Source: Adenophora triphylla var. japonica (Eukaryota > Streptophyta > Magnoliopsida > Asterales > Campanulaceae). From it: a DNA stretch of 64,000 nucleotides. Under the pieces are notes generated by a model. It saw nothing but the letters and a program-made list of their open reading frames with translations, did no database searches and was not told the origin of the DNA. Shown here piece after piece: positions 34,946-45,219 of this stretch. A program made the position numbers and the translations under genes. How positions within the stretch are numbered: position 1 is the first letter of the stretch; each line of letters opens with the position of its first letter. The DNA is taken from assembly GCA_022495995.1 (NCBI GenBank), contig JAFEMH010000755.1:328001-392000 (forward strand), written 5' to 3'.

Positions 34946-35400
34946 CCGCTTGTGCCATAGCCAACGTATTCTCGCTCACATTTTTAGCTACGAAACAGAG
35001 ATTAGTAATACTACATGCAGAATTTAGATCAATAATATAAATATTACTCTTACGAATCCCTGTGAGTAGGGTGACTCTGGAAATGCTATCTTTGATAAAG
35101 CGATTTGATGACGTGAAGTTGCAAAGCATTCCTTTGTCACTGAATTGAGAAATTGAAAGGAGGTTGTGCTTGAGTCCTTCAACAAGAGAAACCTTCTCAA
35201 TGGTTAGGTTTCCTCTCCTTATCACACCATACCCAATGGTTTTGCCTTTATTGTTTGTCACCAAAGGTTACAGATGGACCACTTGCTTTAATGACATCTT
35301 CAAGTAATGATCTATCTCCAGTCACATGTCTTAAGCAGCCACTGTCAAGATACCATTCATTATCCTTGGAGTGACCAGCCATTAAGCAGAGGACTTGAAA
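34902..35400 (-). pseudogene. Protease of Copia-B
   Basis: The active-site stretch WYLDSGCLRHVTG is encoded around 35355-35320, with the catalytic Asp codon at 35346-35344. The C-terminal half (35264-34902) shows VSLVEGLKHNLLSISQF, typical of copia proteases. A frame change lies near 35265. Confidence 0.75.
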
Positions 35401-35447
35401 TGTAAACATTAAGAACGAGGTCCCCTTTTATTCCTTAGGTATTGAGG

Positions 35448-36428
35448 TTAGCAACCTTTAACGACCCACACCTGTTTGACAGAAGGAGGTTTACTCTTCC
35501 TGGCATTGGGTGTGAACCGCAAAAGGCATTCTGCAGCCTTATGACCTAAATCATCACACACAGAACATTTATGAAAGCTACAGGAAACATGAGGTTTTAC
35601 TAACTCCATACTTTTCTTAGGAGTTGCATGCGGTTTGGGAACTGCGGTTTTGCCTTTGACAAAGGTAGGTATCTTTGGTTTGACCGTGGTTTTTCTAGGA
35701 ATGCTCCCCTTCCTTTTGAAGGCAGGAGGTGTGGTCGAAGAAGAAAGGCGGTTAGCCTTGCAGTTGGCAGCACCACCTACTCCACCAGAAGCGGTTGAGG
35801 TAGAGGTGCAGTCAGCTGCGTAAGAAACCTCCTCTGCATCTTCACTCTCAGAATCTTTTCCTTTCACCTGAGAGTTTTTCCCAAACTGTTTCTTTGGGTA
35901 GACATAATGGAAGTTAAGTGGAGCCTTTTGTTCCTGTCCTTTACCCTCAGAAGCAGCACGCTTCTCCTTAGGAATTTCTTTAGTTAGTTTAGAAATTTCC
36001 TCATCCTTTTCACAACAGGATGCACACTTCTCCTTTTCACCTGTTTAAAATCCCAGACTTTCTTTAACACTGGTCGTTTGGGAATCTATAATTTGATCCA
36101 TGGTGACTTGTGACTTGGTCCACCCATCAATGACCTTTTGGAGGTCGAGATTCTGGGCAACCAAATCATCATTCCTAAGTTGAAGTGCAGCAACCTTAGT
36201 TTCAAGGATGCGATTTTGATCAGCAAGTGGAGGCATACTTTTGTTTTGGTCCTTAAGATTGGAAATGTCAGACCTCATCACAGTTTTCTCCGTCTTGTAC
36301 TGAGAAAGTTCATCATGAGCTAAACCTAAAGCTTTCTTAATATTAGAGAATTTTTGGATCACCATTTCTGCTTCCTTGAACATCCTCTCATGTTCTATGG
36401 GAGAAACTTCTTCCACCACCTTTTTCAA
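35448..36428 (-). pseudogene. gag C-terminal part of Copia-B: coiled coil and second zinc knuckle
   Basis: 36428-36045 is a long helical stretch (KTVMRSDISNLKDQNKSM). After a break, 35867-35448 ends with CSVCDDLGHKAAEC, a second C-x2-C-x4-H-x4-C knuckle. Together they form the long gag tail usual for SIRE-like elements. It is shifted out of frame from the gag start, at an A-rich run near 36420. Confidence 0.7.
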
Positions 36429-37803
36429 AATTTTCTTTTTTTGGAATTACTTTTGAAGGTGGAGCATTGGTAGGAGAAAAAATAGGACGTGAATATGAAC
36501 AATTTCCTATCTTAATGCTAGGAGTAAGTTTGACATCACCATCCAATTTAAAATTTGGAATTTTTATAGAAACCTCTTCATCCTCCATATCCATCGACTC
36601 GACTGACTCAGTATCTGACTCATCGGAAGCATCTGCAACTAAGCAGAGATTAACCTCTTCAGTTTCTTCATCACTTCCATCATCAGAGTCTGTTTCAATC
36701 CAAGTTGCTAATTCCTTAGAATTCTCTTCCTCTTCAGCAACCATTCCCTTGCGACGAGAAAATTTCGTAGGAGAGGTTTTCTTTTTCATATATTCAAATC
36801 TTGGCTGTGGACACTCAGATGCAAAGTGACCAGGTTTTTTACAGTTGTAGCAAACTAGATCACCCTTTTTCTTTGTATCGACAGCCTTGGAAAAAGTTGC
36901 TGGAGGTTTGCCTTTAGAAAAAGATTTTGTGAAATGTTTTGAGGATTTCCTAAATTTTTGAAATCTTTTCACAAACATGGCAAAATCATCATCATCCATT
37001 TCGATGAGTGATGAGGTTGATATGAAAGGATCAGTGGTTTGATTGGATGTGGTTGGTTTCTCCTCATGTTCCACAACGGACATGGAAAGCGATTTGATTT
37101 TCCCTTCAATCTCTTCAATGTGATTTAATTTAAGCTCATAGACTCTAAGATTTGCATATAAGTTACTTAACAACCAAGTATTCAAAACTTTGGAGTCTTC
37201 TAGAGAGGTGGCTTTATTTACCCATCTAGAATCTAAAGTAGCTAGGAAATTCATATTGATTTCCTTATCAGTTAAAGTTTTGCCAAGAGATCTACATGCA
37301 TTAACTACCTCAACATATCGATCATAAGTCTGATGCAAGGTTTTGTTGGATTTTCTGTTGAAGTTGTTGTAAGATCTTTCAACAGCATATAATTTGTTCT
37401 CCTTGCATTCATCATCACCTTCGAGGTAGCTCTCTATGGCATCCCACATCTGCTTTGCGGTTTTTAAGTACATCACCTTCTGAAGGGTTGAAACGGGAAG
37501 GGTTCCAGAAATGATGTGCCTCGCCTTGCTGTCCAAGGCAGCTAATCTCTTCTCTTTATCAGACCACTCGCCTTTTGGCTTTTTAACTTCTGGAATTTCT
37601 GCACTGGTGGCTGCATCGGTGTTGGCCTTCATGGGAACGAACGGGCCATTTGTCACGCATTCCACCAGCATCTCATCAATAGTTTCCAAATGGATCAGCA
37701 TTCGAACTTTCCAGATATCGAAGTGGTCTTCGTCCAAAATTGGAATGTGTGAATAGTTAACAGTTGTCATTATTTTTGAGTTTGCCATATCGAATCGGCA
37801 CAT
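36388..37803 (-). CDS. gag of Copia-B (471 aa open frame)
   Basis: Starts at 37803, about 40 bp after the primer site; the next ATG (residue 6, MANSKIMTTVNYSHIP) is an equally good start. Residues 20-60 form the N-terminal gag domain (DEDHFDIWKVRM). Residues 85-235 form a UBN2-type capsid (AKQMWDAIESYLEGDDECKE, LHQTYDRYVEVVNACRSLGK). The zinc knuckle is C318, C321, H326, C331. An acidic stretch follows at 360-410. The frame ends early relative to the coiled-coil tail, which continues in another frame. Confidence 0.88.
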   Translation of the reverse strand: MCRFDMANSKIMTTVNYSHIPILDEDHFDIWKVRMLIHLETIDEMLVECVTNGPFVPMKANTDAATSAEIPEVKKPKGEWSDKEKRLAALDSKARHIISGTLPVSTLQKVMYLKTAKQMWDAIESYLEGDDECKENKLYAVERSYNNFNRKSNKTLHQTYDRYVEVVNACRSLGKTLTDKEINMNFLATLDSRWVNKATSLEDSKVLNTWLLSNLYANLRVYELKLNHIEEIEGKIKSLSMSVVEHEEKPTTSNQTTDPFISTSSLIEMDDDDFAMFVKRFQKFRKSSKHFTKSFSKGKPPATFSKAVDTKKKGDLVCYNCKKPGHFASECPQPRFEYMKKKTSPTKFSRRKGMVAEEEENSKELATWIETDSDDGSDEETEEVNLCLVADASDESDTESVESMDMEDEEVSIKIPNFKLDGDVKLTPSIKIGNCSYSRPIFSPTNAPPSKVIPKKENFEKGGGRSFSHRT

Positions 37804-37845
37804 AAGCTGTTAAGCTTGAAAAACAGTGATTTTATAAATGTGTTT

Positions 37846-37857
37846 GCTCTGATACCA
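37846..37857 (-). other. Primer binding site of Copia-B
   Basis: TGGTATCAGAGC on the minus strand, complementary to the 3' end of initiator-Met tRNA, two bases after the 5' LTR. This is the usual primer for copia elements. Confidence 0.9.
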
Positions 37858-37859
37858 CT

Positions 37860-39389
37860 TGTTGGTCCCAAAGGTGGCAACAAGGGTGAAAAACAGCTAG
37901 AGGGAGGGGGGTGAATAGCTGTTACAATTTTTTTGCCCTCTTTTAAAACTAAACCTCTTAACTTACAAAACCGCTTGCAGTGTGTTAGAAACTGCAAGTA
38001 GAGTTGTAAAATGTACAGCGGAATATTTGAGTTACAAAGTGGTTTTGAGGTGCGGTTTGCAAAGCAGTTTATAGTGCGGTTTTTGTGAGTGGGGCTTACA
38101 AACATAAAAGTGAGGTTTTGACAATAGTTAACTCCAAACACAATTCTCAAAAATGGATAACTACAAATAAGATCAAATAGAGATAGAGATAAACAATTAG
38201 TAATAACAGTAAATAAAAATGCAGAAATAAAGAACACAATATTTGGAGTGGTTCAATCGATAAACGATCTACGTCCACTACCAAGATGGTTAGTCTTGGA
38301 TTTTCTAATAGTTAGATTTTATATTGAGTATGAGAGAGATTACAAGTTACAAAGTATTCAAACTCATATCTAAAATCTATTCTATGAAGATCAAATCCTA
38401 GACTATAACCGGTGTATCTCAAATGAATAATCTATGTGATTAAACAGGTGAGGTGTGTGTGTGTAAGCAAGATCAAGGCTCTTTAGATCTATGAGATGTA
38501 GAGCATAATGATTCTTGATGGTGTTAAGGCTTGATTTCTGGGCTGGGATATATTTCTTAAAGTAGAAGATGAAGATTCAAAGGGTTGAATAATTTCTGGG
38601 CAGAGCTTCAGCTTCTTATGAACTCACAGCAAATCAATTTCTCAAGCAATCTTCAAGTGGTGATGATTAGGGGTATTTATACCCAAGCAGCAAGGAACTA
38701 GCCGTTAGATAGAGCTGTTGCAAGGACTGTACTGGTGCTTTCCCATTGGTCCATAATAACCACTTTTGTCCTTAGGTACAGCAGTTGCAGGTAAAGCTGA
38801 TCAGGCTCCAGCTGCAAATAAGGTAGTTAGGACATCTGTCACCTTTTCATGATCCTTGCAGATCTTGTTTGATAAGTAGTCACGTGACAAGATATGGTGG
38901 TTGACTTTTGATATTGCTGACATGGATTCCAATGGTCAAATGTGGTTCACTTCAAGTCTTCAATCACTAGAGCGGTCTAGTGAGGAGCGGTTTAGACATG
39001 AGCGGTTTCAACAGAGGAGGACTTCACAAGTGCGGTCTCAAGGTTGGAACTGCAATGCAGTTTGCATAGAGCGGTTCACAATGCGGTTTGCACTTAGGTG
39101 TTCACGAGCGGTTTCAGACAAAGGATTCCAAAAAGCATTTAGCTTGGAGCGGTTTGCTAGGCGGTTTTGAATGGAGCGATCTGAAACATGAACTGCATCC
39201 TCATATCCAATGAGTCTTGTGCCAGTCTTCAAGCCTAATTTAACCTATTCTATAAAATGGACTTAGCTAAAAAAATTGTAGTCTAAGCTTCATTACATAC
39301 GGGCCTAAAGTCCTTAAAATAAAGAGGAGGTTATGGTATCAATCAAATCTTAAGCTAATCTAGGAGGGTTAAAATATGCATACCCAACA
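37860..39389 (-). repeat. 5' LTR of Copia-B
   Basis: Pair of 25743-27271. It has nine GCGGTT words against eleven in the partner, and a TG microsatellite near 38455 that is two bases shorter. Confidence 0.95.
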
Positions 39390-39394
39390 AAATT
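39390..39394. other. Target-site duplication of Copia-B, right
   Basis: AAATT, matching 25738-25742. Confidence 0.9.
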
Positions 39395-39918
39395 ATTGCA
39401 CTTGCGTGGATAGTTTTTTACATTGGCCTAGATTTCATTGAATAGATATAATTGAAGACCTTGTGGAAATCAGACGGATCTAAAATCATTTGTTTCTTGG
39501 TTTTTAATGTATTACTTTTATGTTTTGTAGACCTTGCGGAAAACATCTCATCGAAGTAATAATAGGGTTGTAACCCGGCCATCTAACCGTCCCAAATCTT
39601 TTTAAAGTGAACGATTTCTTGAACAAGATTAGTAATTGTTTTTATAAATCAGCATAGGAAGGAGATAGTTGTGAAACCCAATCTGTGAATCTTTGTCAAT
39701 CTTGATCTTATTGTCTGTTTTATTTTCATTAGTTTAATTTCTTTGTTATCTAGTTTAAAAACCAAAATAAAAATACCCTTTTGTTATTTCTTTTTGCATT
39801 AACTAAACCAATTTGTTCACACACAATCATTGTGATTCGACCCTTACTTTTGTATATTGCTACTTCGGTAACTTGTACACTTGCAAGGTTTTTATTACAT
39901 GAGGATTTTATCCATCCA
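39395..39918 (+). repeat. Athila-type 5' LTR, second part
   Basis: Continues from 25742 and ends TCCATCCA before the primer site. The join is supported by the Copia-B target duplication. Confidence 0.65.
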
Positions 39919-39923
39919 GTTTT

Positions 39924-39941
39924 TGGCGCCATTGCCTTGGA
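39924..39941 (+). other. Primer binding site of the Athila-type element
   Basis: TGGCGCCATTGCCTTGGA, six bases after the LTR end. It resembles the TGGCGCCGTTGCC-type site of Athila elements (tRNA-Asp type, from memory) with a few changes. Confidence 0.65.
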
Positions 39942-39977
39942 TTTGTTGTGATTTGAACAAGTTCGTTTAGTCGGTGT

Positions 39978-41633
39978 ATGCTTGGCCGGCGTTCTTTGAA
40001 TCCTACCCTGGAGCCATTGAACGACGACATTGATAGGTTATGTCGGCGTTTGAAAGAACTTAAATTAAAAAAGGGCAATCCCCTCGAAATTGACCTAAAT
40101 ACTTCTTCCACCGAGGGAGAAGATTTTGATTTTGAAATGGCATTACAAGCGCCCACTATGGATACTTTCTCGGTTGACACATCTGTGTCATGCATTGTAT
40201 TAACTGATGCAACAAAAAGCTATGAGGTCAAAGGCCATCTTTTTAACATGATCCCTCAATTTGATGGCCTCCCATCTAAGGAATCTTTGAATTTCTTGAG
40301 GGAATATATGATGATAGTTTCAGGATTTCCATTGAGAGAGGGTGTGACCGATGAGCACCTAAGACTTAAGTGTTTTCCCTTTGCTTTGACAGACAATCCT
40401 AAGAAGTGGTTAATGTTGCTCCCACCTAGGAGCATTAATACTTGGGATGAATTACATGATATACATTTGAGAAAATACTTCCCACATGCTACGTTAGCCA
40501 CTTTTAGACAGAAAATCATAAGATTCACACATGACTCATTTGAGGCATTTCATGAAGCACGTGACAGGTTTAAAATGCTTTTGGTGCAGTGTCCCCACCA
40601 CAATTTTTCTCAACCTTTATTTCATCAAACTTTTTATGGTGGGTTGACACAAACTGATCAGGCCATGGTTGACAATGCAGCTGGAGGTTCTTTAGGAGCC
40701 AAAACTGCTGAGGAGACCCAAGCCTTATTTGAGAGGCTAGCATCTAATTCTCAACAAAAGGGGTCAAGGGGTAAAACAAATAGTGTGAATGGAATAGGGA
40801 TGAGTGATGAAATCACAAGACAATTTGCACTTCTAACTCAAAAATTTGATAAGTTGGCCATGAGTAGTACTTCTAATGTTGCATCTAAGGTGTCATCTGT
40901 TGGTAATTTAGTGCATGATGGTTATGTAACTTGTGGTTCTAACACTCATTCTTATGAAGTTTGCCCCACCACTAGTCCCTCTTTGTATGATCCCAAGAAG
41001 GTACAGATGATGCAGGCATATATGCAGAGGGCCCCACAGAACAATCCATTCTCTCAGACATACAACCCTGGGTGGGGGAAGCACCCTAATTTTTCTTGGG
41101 GATGCAATCAACAGCAGAATAAGCCTCTCCATCCTCTACCACCACCGGGACTATATGAGAGAAAGAAAGAGCCTTGGGAAGAGGCTATGGATCGAATGAG
41201 GGCTGACCACCAACAACTGACAAATAATCAGGATGCAGCCATAAAAATGATCGAGGCCCAAATAGGGCAATTGGCTGAAGCTCTACAAGGTCATAAGCCC
41301 GGGACCTTTCTGAGCCAACCACATCAAGCAAAGGCCATTATCACCCTCAAAAATGTAAAACATGTAGGTAGTGAGGTAAATTCATCTTCATCTTCACCTC
41401 CCCCTCCTGTTGTTGATAGTAATAATGATGTGAGTGAAAAGTGTACAAATGAGTTGGGAGGAAATTCTAAAGTTGATTCTTCATCCCCCAAGCCATTTGT
41501 ACCTCCCGCATCATTTCTCGGAAGGTTTTTAAGACATAAATTGGATAAGCAAATGTCGGATTTGATGGACATGCTTTCTAAGGTGAACATCAATATCCCT
41601 TTACTTAATGTGATAAAAAAACATTCCTGCTAA
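39978..41633 (+). pseudogene. gag of the Athila-type element (551 codons open, then frameshift)
   Basis: The ATG is 54 bp after the start of the primer site. The capsid domain (Retrotrans_gag type) spans about residues 125-215 (NPKKWLMLLPPRSINTWDEL, HLRKYFPHATLATFRQKIIR). At 319-329 the zinc knuckle keeps C319, H324 and C329, but the first Cys is replaced, so it is incomplete. The C-terminal half is Gln/Pro-rich. The frame ends at KKHSC; the homologous reading continues one frame over into the protease, which points to a one-base gain in the A run near 41613-41619. Confidence 0.85.
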
Positions 41634-41635
41634 TT

Positions 41636-42066
41636 CCAAGTTTTTCAAGGAATTAAATTCCAAGAAACATAGGTATGGGACAAATGAGAAAGTTTTGATG
41701 AGTGAGAATGCTAGTGATGTGGTACAACATAGTCTTCCATCAAAATTGAAGGACCCCGAGAGTTTCTTAATTTCCATTACTATGGGGGAGTCCAAGAGGG
41801 TGAAAGCTATGTTGGATCTTGGAGCTAGCATTAATTTGCTGCCCTATTATTTGTATGAGGAGTTGGGTTTACCCGGATTAAAACCCACCACAATGGCCCT
41901 ACAACTTGTGGATCGGTCCATTAAAAGACATGTAGGCATTGTGGATGATGTTTTAGTTCAGATAAATTCAATCATTGTACCTGTTGATTTTGTGGTACTT
42001 GAGATGCCAAGAAGTGAAGGAAGTCGCCGTGATTCATCAAGATTACTTGGGAGACCTTTCATGGCA
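41636..42066 (+). pseudogene. Aspartic protease of the Athila-type element, 3' end cut
   Basis: Reads ITMGESKRVKAMLDLGASIN, where DLGAS is the catalytic loop, and later RLLGRPFMAT, the flap-side LLGRPF motif common to plant gypsy proteases. The last codons run into the Ogre-2 LTR at 42069, so the frame is cut two residues after the motif. gag and protease normally form one polyprotein; here a frameshift parts them. Confidence 0.85.
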
Positions 42067-42363
42067 ACTGTAAGTGCTCCAATTTGAGCTTGTTAGAATT
42101 TTCGTTAGAAAATTAACGAAAGTTATAACATTCCTAACAATTCCTAACATTCCTAACATTTCTAACAAAGTGAGGGCAAAATGGGCATTGTTATTTAAGG
42201 ATAAACCAAGGAAAAGAATCAAAAAAGTGAAAGAAATGGTCAAAAACCAAAAATAGAAATGGCTGGAACATAATCATTTGTTTAATTTGAATTTTAAAAA
42301 AGATTATTCCTTGTGTCCAAAGCACAGAGAGACATTTAATGAACAGTGCACGCGACCGATCCC

Positions 42364-42375
42364 ATCCGCGCGGAT
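42364..42375. promoter_or_regulatory. ATCCGCGCGGAT palindrome upstream of the Ogre-2 TATA box
   Basis: Perfect 12-bp palindrome ending 23 bp before the TATA core; the 3' LTR has it at 59542-59553. Near copies lie at 57516 and 53713 upstream of the two antisense ORFs. Confidence 0.55.
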
Positions 42376-42391
42376 AGGTTTGTAATTTTCA

Positions 42392-42413
42392 GAGGGCTAT
42401 AAATTGAGCCCTC
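42392..42413 (+). promoter_or_regulatory. TATA box framed by an inverted repeat
   Basis: GAGGGCT (42392-42398) and AGCCCTC (42407-42413) are perfect 7-base arms around ATAAATTG, so the TATA core TATAAAT begins at the end of the left arm. The 3' LTR repeats it at 59569-59590. Confidence 0.7.
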
Positions 42414-42693
42414 CAGTCACAAAAATAAGGAGGACCAAGAACACAACTCACAGTATTTGGCGAAAATACTTGAGAAAACAGTGAGAATTCTCTAAGAATT
42501 GTCACCTTTTTCTCTTGAATCTTCCCAACTTTCACTCACTCAAATCAAACCCAAACACTCTTGCATTCAAGCCTTCAAACAAAAACACAAAGAAGATAGG
42601 TATAACCTCCCTCTTCTTACCCTAAATCTCTCATCCATGCATGCATTTTCAAGCTACAAAATGTAGTTCATTCTTCTTCTTGTCTTAGATCCA

Positions 42694-42734
42694 AGAAGAT
42701 CACCATGGAAGTTCATCTCCATGGATGATCTTCT
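42694..42734 (+). other. Leader hairpin in the Ogre-2 5' LTR
   Basis: Arms 42694-42709 and 42718-42734 pair over 16 bases with one bulge and an 8-base loop. In the 3' LTR (59871-59911) one A-T pair is replaced by G-C, with both sides changed. Confidence 0.6.
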
Positions 42735-43722
42735 ACAAGGATCAACATTTTCTTCAATGTATTCTTACTTACTTGCAAATGCATTTTCAAAATCCTAAAA
42801 ACCATTTTCAAGCATCAAATCTCATTTTCAAAGGATAAAATTCCCCTTCCCAAGCAAATGAAGTGCTTAGTCCTAATGTACCCCAAGGATGGTTTGGTAT
42901 AGTTGATTCACCACTAAAATGTCAAGTGATCACTAACCAAAACCTAGGAAAATGGGGACAAGCATGGATGCAAAACCCCCCTTAAAATCATATTTTCTTT
43001 CTTGAGAAGTTGCTGTCCAGTAGCAATTTTCCAAGACCCCAGTCCATTGTCTTAATTTTTGGACACAGATAAACTTGGAATTTGGTGTTGACTACAAAAC
43101 ACTTTTTGTAGCCAACATCCATATCTTTCCAGAAATATTTTTACTTTATTTTTTCGGTGAGTAAAACTCCTCTTTTCAAATTTTCTTTTAGAGGCCAGTT
43201 CATCAGCTTCTGGAAATCCAGATTGCATATCTGAGATTTCCAGAAGGTTTTGACCCCTCAAATCTTCTCCAAAATGGAAAATTCCTTCGTACAAATCTTA
43301 TTTAAGGTGTTTAGAACAACTTTCATTTTCTAAGTTTATCCAGATTATGAAGTTTTAAGGCCCTTGAATCCATTTCAAAATCAAAGGTCCACTGCCTTTT
43401 TCATTCTGGCAGAAGTGACTCTCAACTTCAAAAGGTCTTTTGAGTACCAAATCTCAATCCAAAAATCTTCCAAAAAATCATGGGATCAGTTTAAAGTCTT
43501 AAAAAGATATCCCAATTTTTACTTTTCTGAGTTTCAACTTATTTTGGCCAAAACACACACACACACACACACACACACAAATGATTTTCAGCTTGGAAGA
43601 CTCGTTTTACGAGGCATTCCGGGTGCACACTAACGTCCTTCCCGGCGTGTAACATGACCTCCGAACCCAAATCTCTAATCTCGGGCATTTTTCAAAGTTT
43701 TGGCCCTTAAAACAAAAATGGC

Positions 43723-43734
43723 GTGGCGACTCCG
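43723..43734 (+). other. Primer-site copy inside the Ogre-2 LTR
   Basis: GTGGCGACTCCG, identical to 43822-43833 and 99 bp upstream of it. Also present at 8521-8532 in Ogre-1 and, with one change, at 60894-60905. Confidence 0.8.
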
Positions 43735-43822
43735 TTCTTTTTCCGGGTTTTATTTGGTTTTTCAAAGAAACGCAAAAATCGAATTTTTTCCCGAGAAATT
43801 TTGGTGGGCACATTCATCACAG

Positions 43823-43840
43823 TGGCGACTCCGCTGGGGA
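43823..43840 (+). other. Primer binding site of Ogre-2 (tRNA-Arg)
   Basis: TGGCGACTCCGCTGGGGA, one base after the LTR. From memory of plant tRNA-Arg(ACG), the 18 bases are complementary to its 3' end with CCA, as expected for Ogre elements. Confidence 0.8.
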
Positions 43841-45219
43841 CTAAGCTTTTTCTAAAAAAAATGATATTTGGTATATTGGTGGAAACCATTAAACTTTCCG
43901 TTACCGCCTCCTAACACGAGTCGGGGATAAATTATGGTTTAACAATCCCACGTACCGGTATCACCGTTTTCAAAAAAAAAGGAGAAAAAGCTTTTGAGGG
44001 TCAAGCTTCCGTCCCGGCTTTAAAAATCATTTGTGTGTGTGTGTTGATTTTTGCACATTTTCGTGTTGTTTTGGCCGCCTCGGAAAAAGTCAAAATTTTG
44101 ACTGTCGGAACCATGTCCCTAACTGTCGGAATTTTTGTGCTTATGTGCTTATGTGCTCATTTCAAAAAAAAAATCAAAAAAAAAATTTCAAAAAAAAAAA
44201 GAGAAAATTTTCAAAAAAAAATCATGCATCATATTTTTAAGACACATAAAAAAATTTCTATTTTACTCAGAAAAAGAAAATAGACTGCTTGCACACTACG
44301 CGCACGTGACCTTACACTGCACACTACGTCCCTAATCCGGGGAAATCCTTGTCGCGGCCCGTTTGGTCTTATTACGCCTCTCGGTGCAAGCACAGGACTA
44401 CCCAAACATCCCATGGAGCCTCGTGTCGACCATGCACTTGTCCGTGACACACTTTGTCCGAGACCCGGTTGGTTTTTAGTTTGGTCTGTGTCATGCCTGT
44501 ACGTGTATAGACCTTTCCTTTCAAGCCTTTGTCGGCATACCGACTCAATATCTTTCGGGGACCCTAATCGGTCGAAGTTACTGCGGTTTTCGCCGCAGAC
44601 TTTGACCAAGATATTGACCAGGCGCCTTGACTTCGGCTCGGCGGCACAAATTATACACTGACTCCCAACATTGACACTGAGTCATCAAGGATTAATGAAT
44701 ATTCCATGCCTAATTATGGCCTAATTGACGACAAGTCAAGATCAATCGTGGACATTTATCAGTCCAAATCATGCCGACTTTTCGTCGAGCCCTCGGACAT
44801 GATCTTGACTTTGACGTCAGCTTTGTCCGTAATTTACATCGAATGCTCGTTAAGACTCGATTACCCGCCAGACTTTTAGGATCGTTTTTCTTTCGGTCGG
44901 TGGGACCCGCTTGCCCTATAGGACCCTCGCCCGGGCTGTCCACCCCAGGAGGTCGAAATACGGGTGGAATACGAGGGGCTTATAGATGTAGTGACGGGGC
45001 CCACCGATCCAGACCCAGTAGTTTGCGAAAAGAAGAGAAATCTTTTCCAACCGATTAGGTTAATAAAACATGTTTTAAGTAAACGTGAACAAATAACTGC
45101 ATGTTGCATGAGCCCAAAGCCCAAACACCTACCCTCCTTCCATTCCCAGACATCTGAACCTTCGTGTCCTTTCCCCCGCAGCTCCTCACAAAGCTTGGTT
45201 TCGGGCACCGGGTCATCGT
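43841..45219 (+). other. Leader region of Ogre-2 before gag
   Basis: About 1.4 kb, with A runs near 44165-44220 and a short GT run near 44033. Ogre elements often carry an extra ORF here, but no sustained frame is visible in this copy. Confidence 0.5.

Larger units (their letters stand above)
25743..39389 (-). mobile_element. Copia-B: complete SIRE-like Ty1/copia element with env-like ORF (13.6 kb)
   Basis: The LTRs of 1529 and 1530 bp (25743-27271 and 37860-39389) differ at only about 2-3 percent of the positions I compared. A 5-bp duplication AAATT flanks the element. On the minus strand the order is 5' LTR, initiator-Met primer site, gag with two zinc knuckles, protease, integrase, reverse transcriptase, RNase H, spacer, env-like ORF, polypurine tract, 3' LTR. 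This order with a long ORF after pol is typical of the SIRE/Maximus lineage. It is a fairly recent insertion into the Athila LTR. Frameshifts in gag, a short deletion in integrase and stops in the env-like ORF make this copy defective. Confidence 0.93.
24822..42068 (+). mobile_element. Athila-type Ty3/gypsy element (5' LTR, gag, protease), interrupted
   Basis: The LTR is split by Copia-B. After the LTR end (39918) come a TGGCGCC-type primer site, gag (39978-41633) and protease, and the element stops abruptly at 42068 where the Ogre-2 LTR begins. Reverse transcriptase and everything downstream are absent from the window. gag and the primer site are of the Athila type. Confidence 0.75.
42069..43821 (+). 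repeat. 5' LTR of Ogre-2
   Basis: TGTAAGTGCTCC...CATTCATCACA. It contains a 12-bp palindrome (42364), a TATA box within a hairpin (42392-42413), a strong leader hairpin (42694-42734), an AC microsatellite (about 43552-43579) and a primer-site copy (43723-43734). Confidence 0.92.

Noticed and set aside
42064..42068. GCAAC/TCAAC as a true Ogre-2 target duplication
   Set aside because: Only four of five bases agree and the flanks belong to different elements; chance agreement is quite possible.
43823..43840. tRNA-Arg gene
   Set aside because: Only 18 bases complementary to a tRNA 3' end at an LTR edge, so it is a primer binding site.
44031..44335. Lys-rich plus-strand ORFs
   Set aside because: Created by A runs in the Ogre-2 leader.
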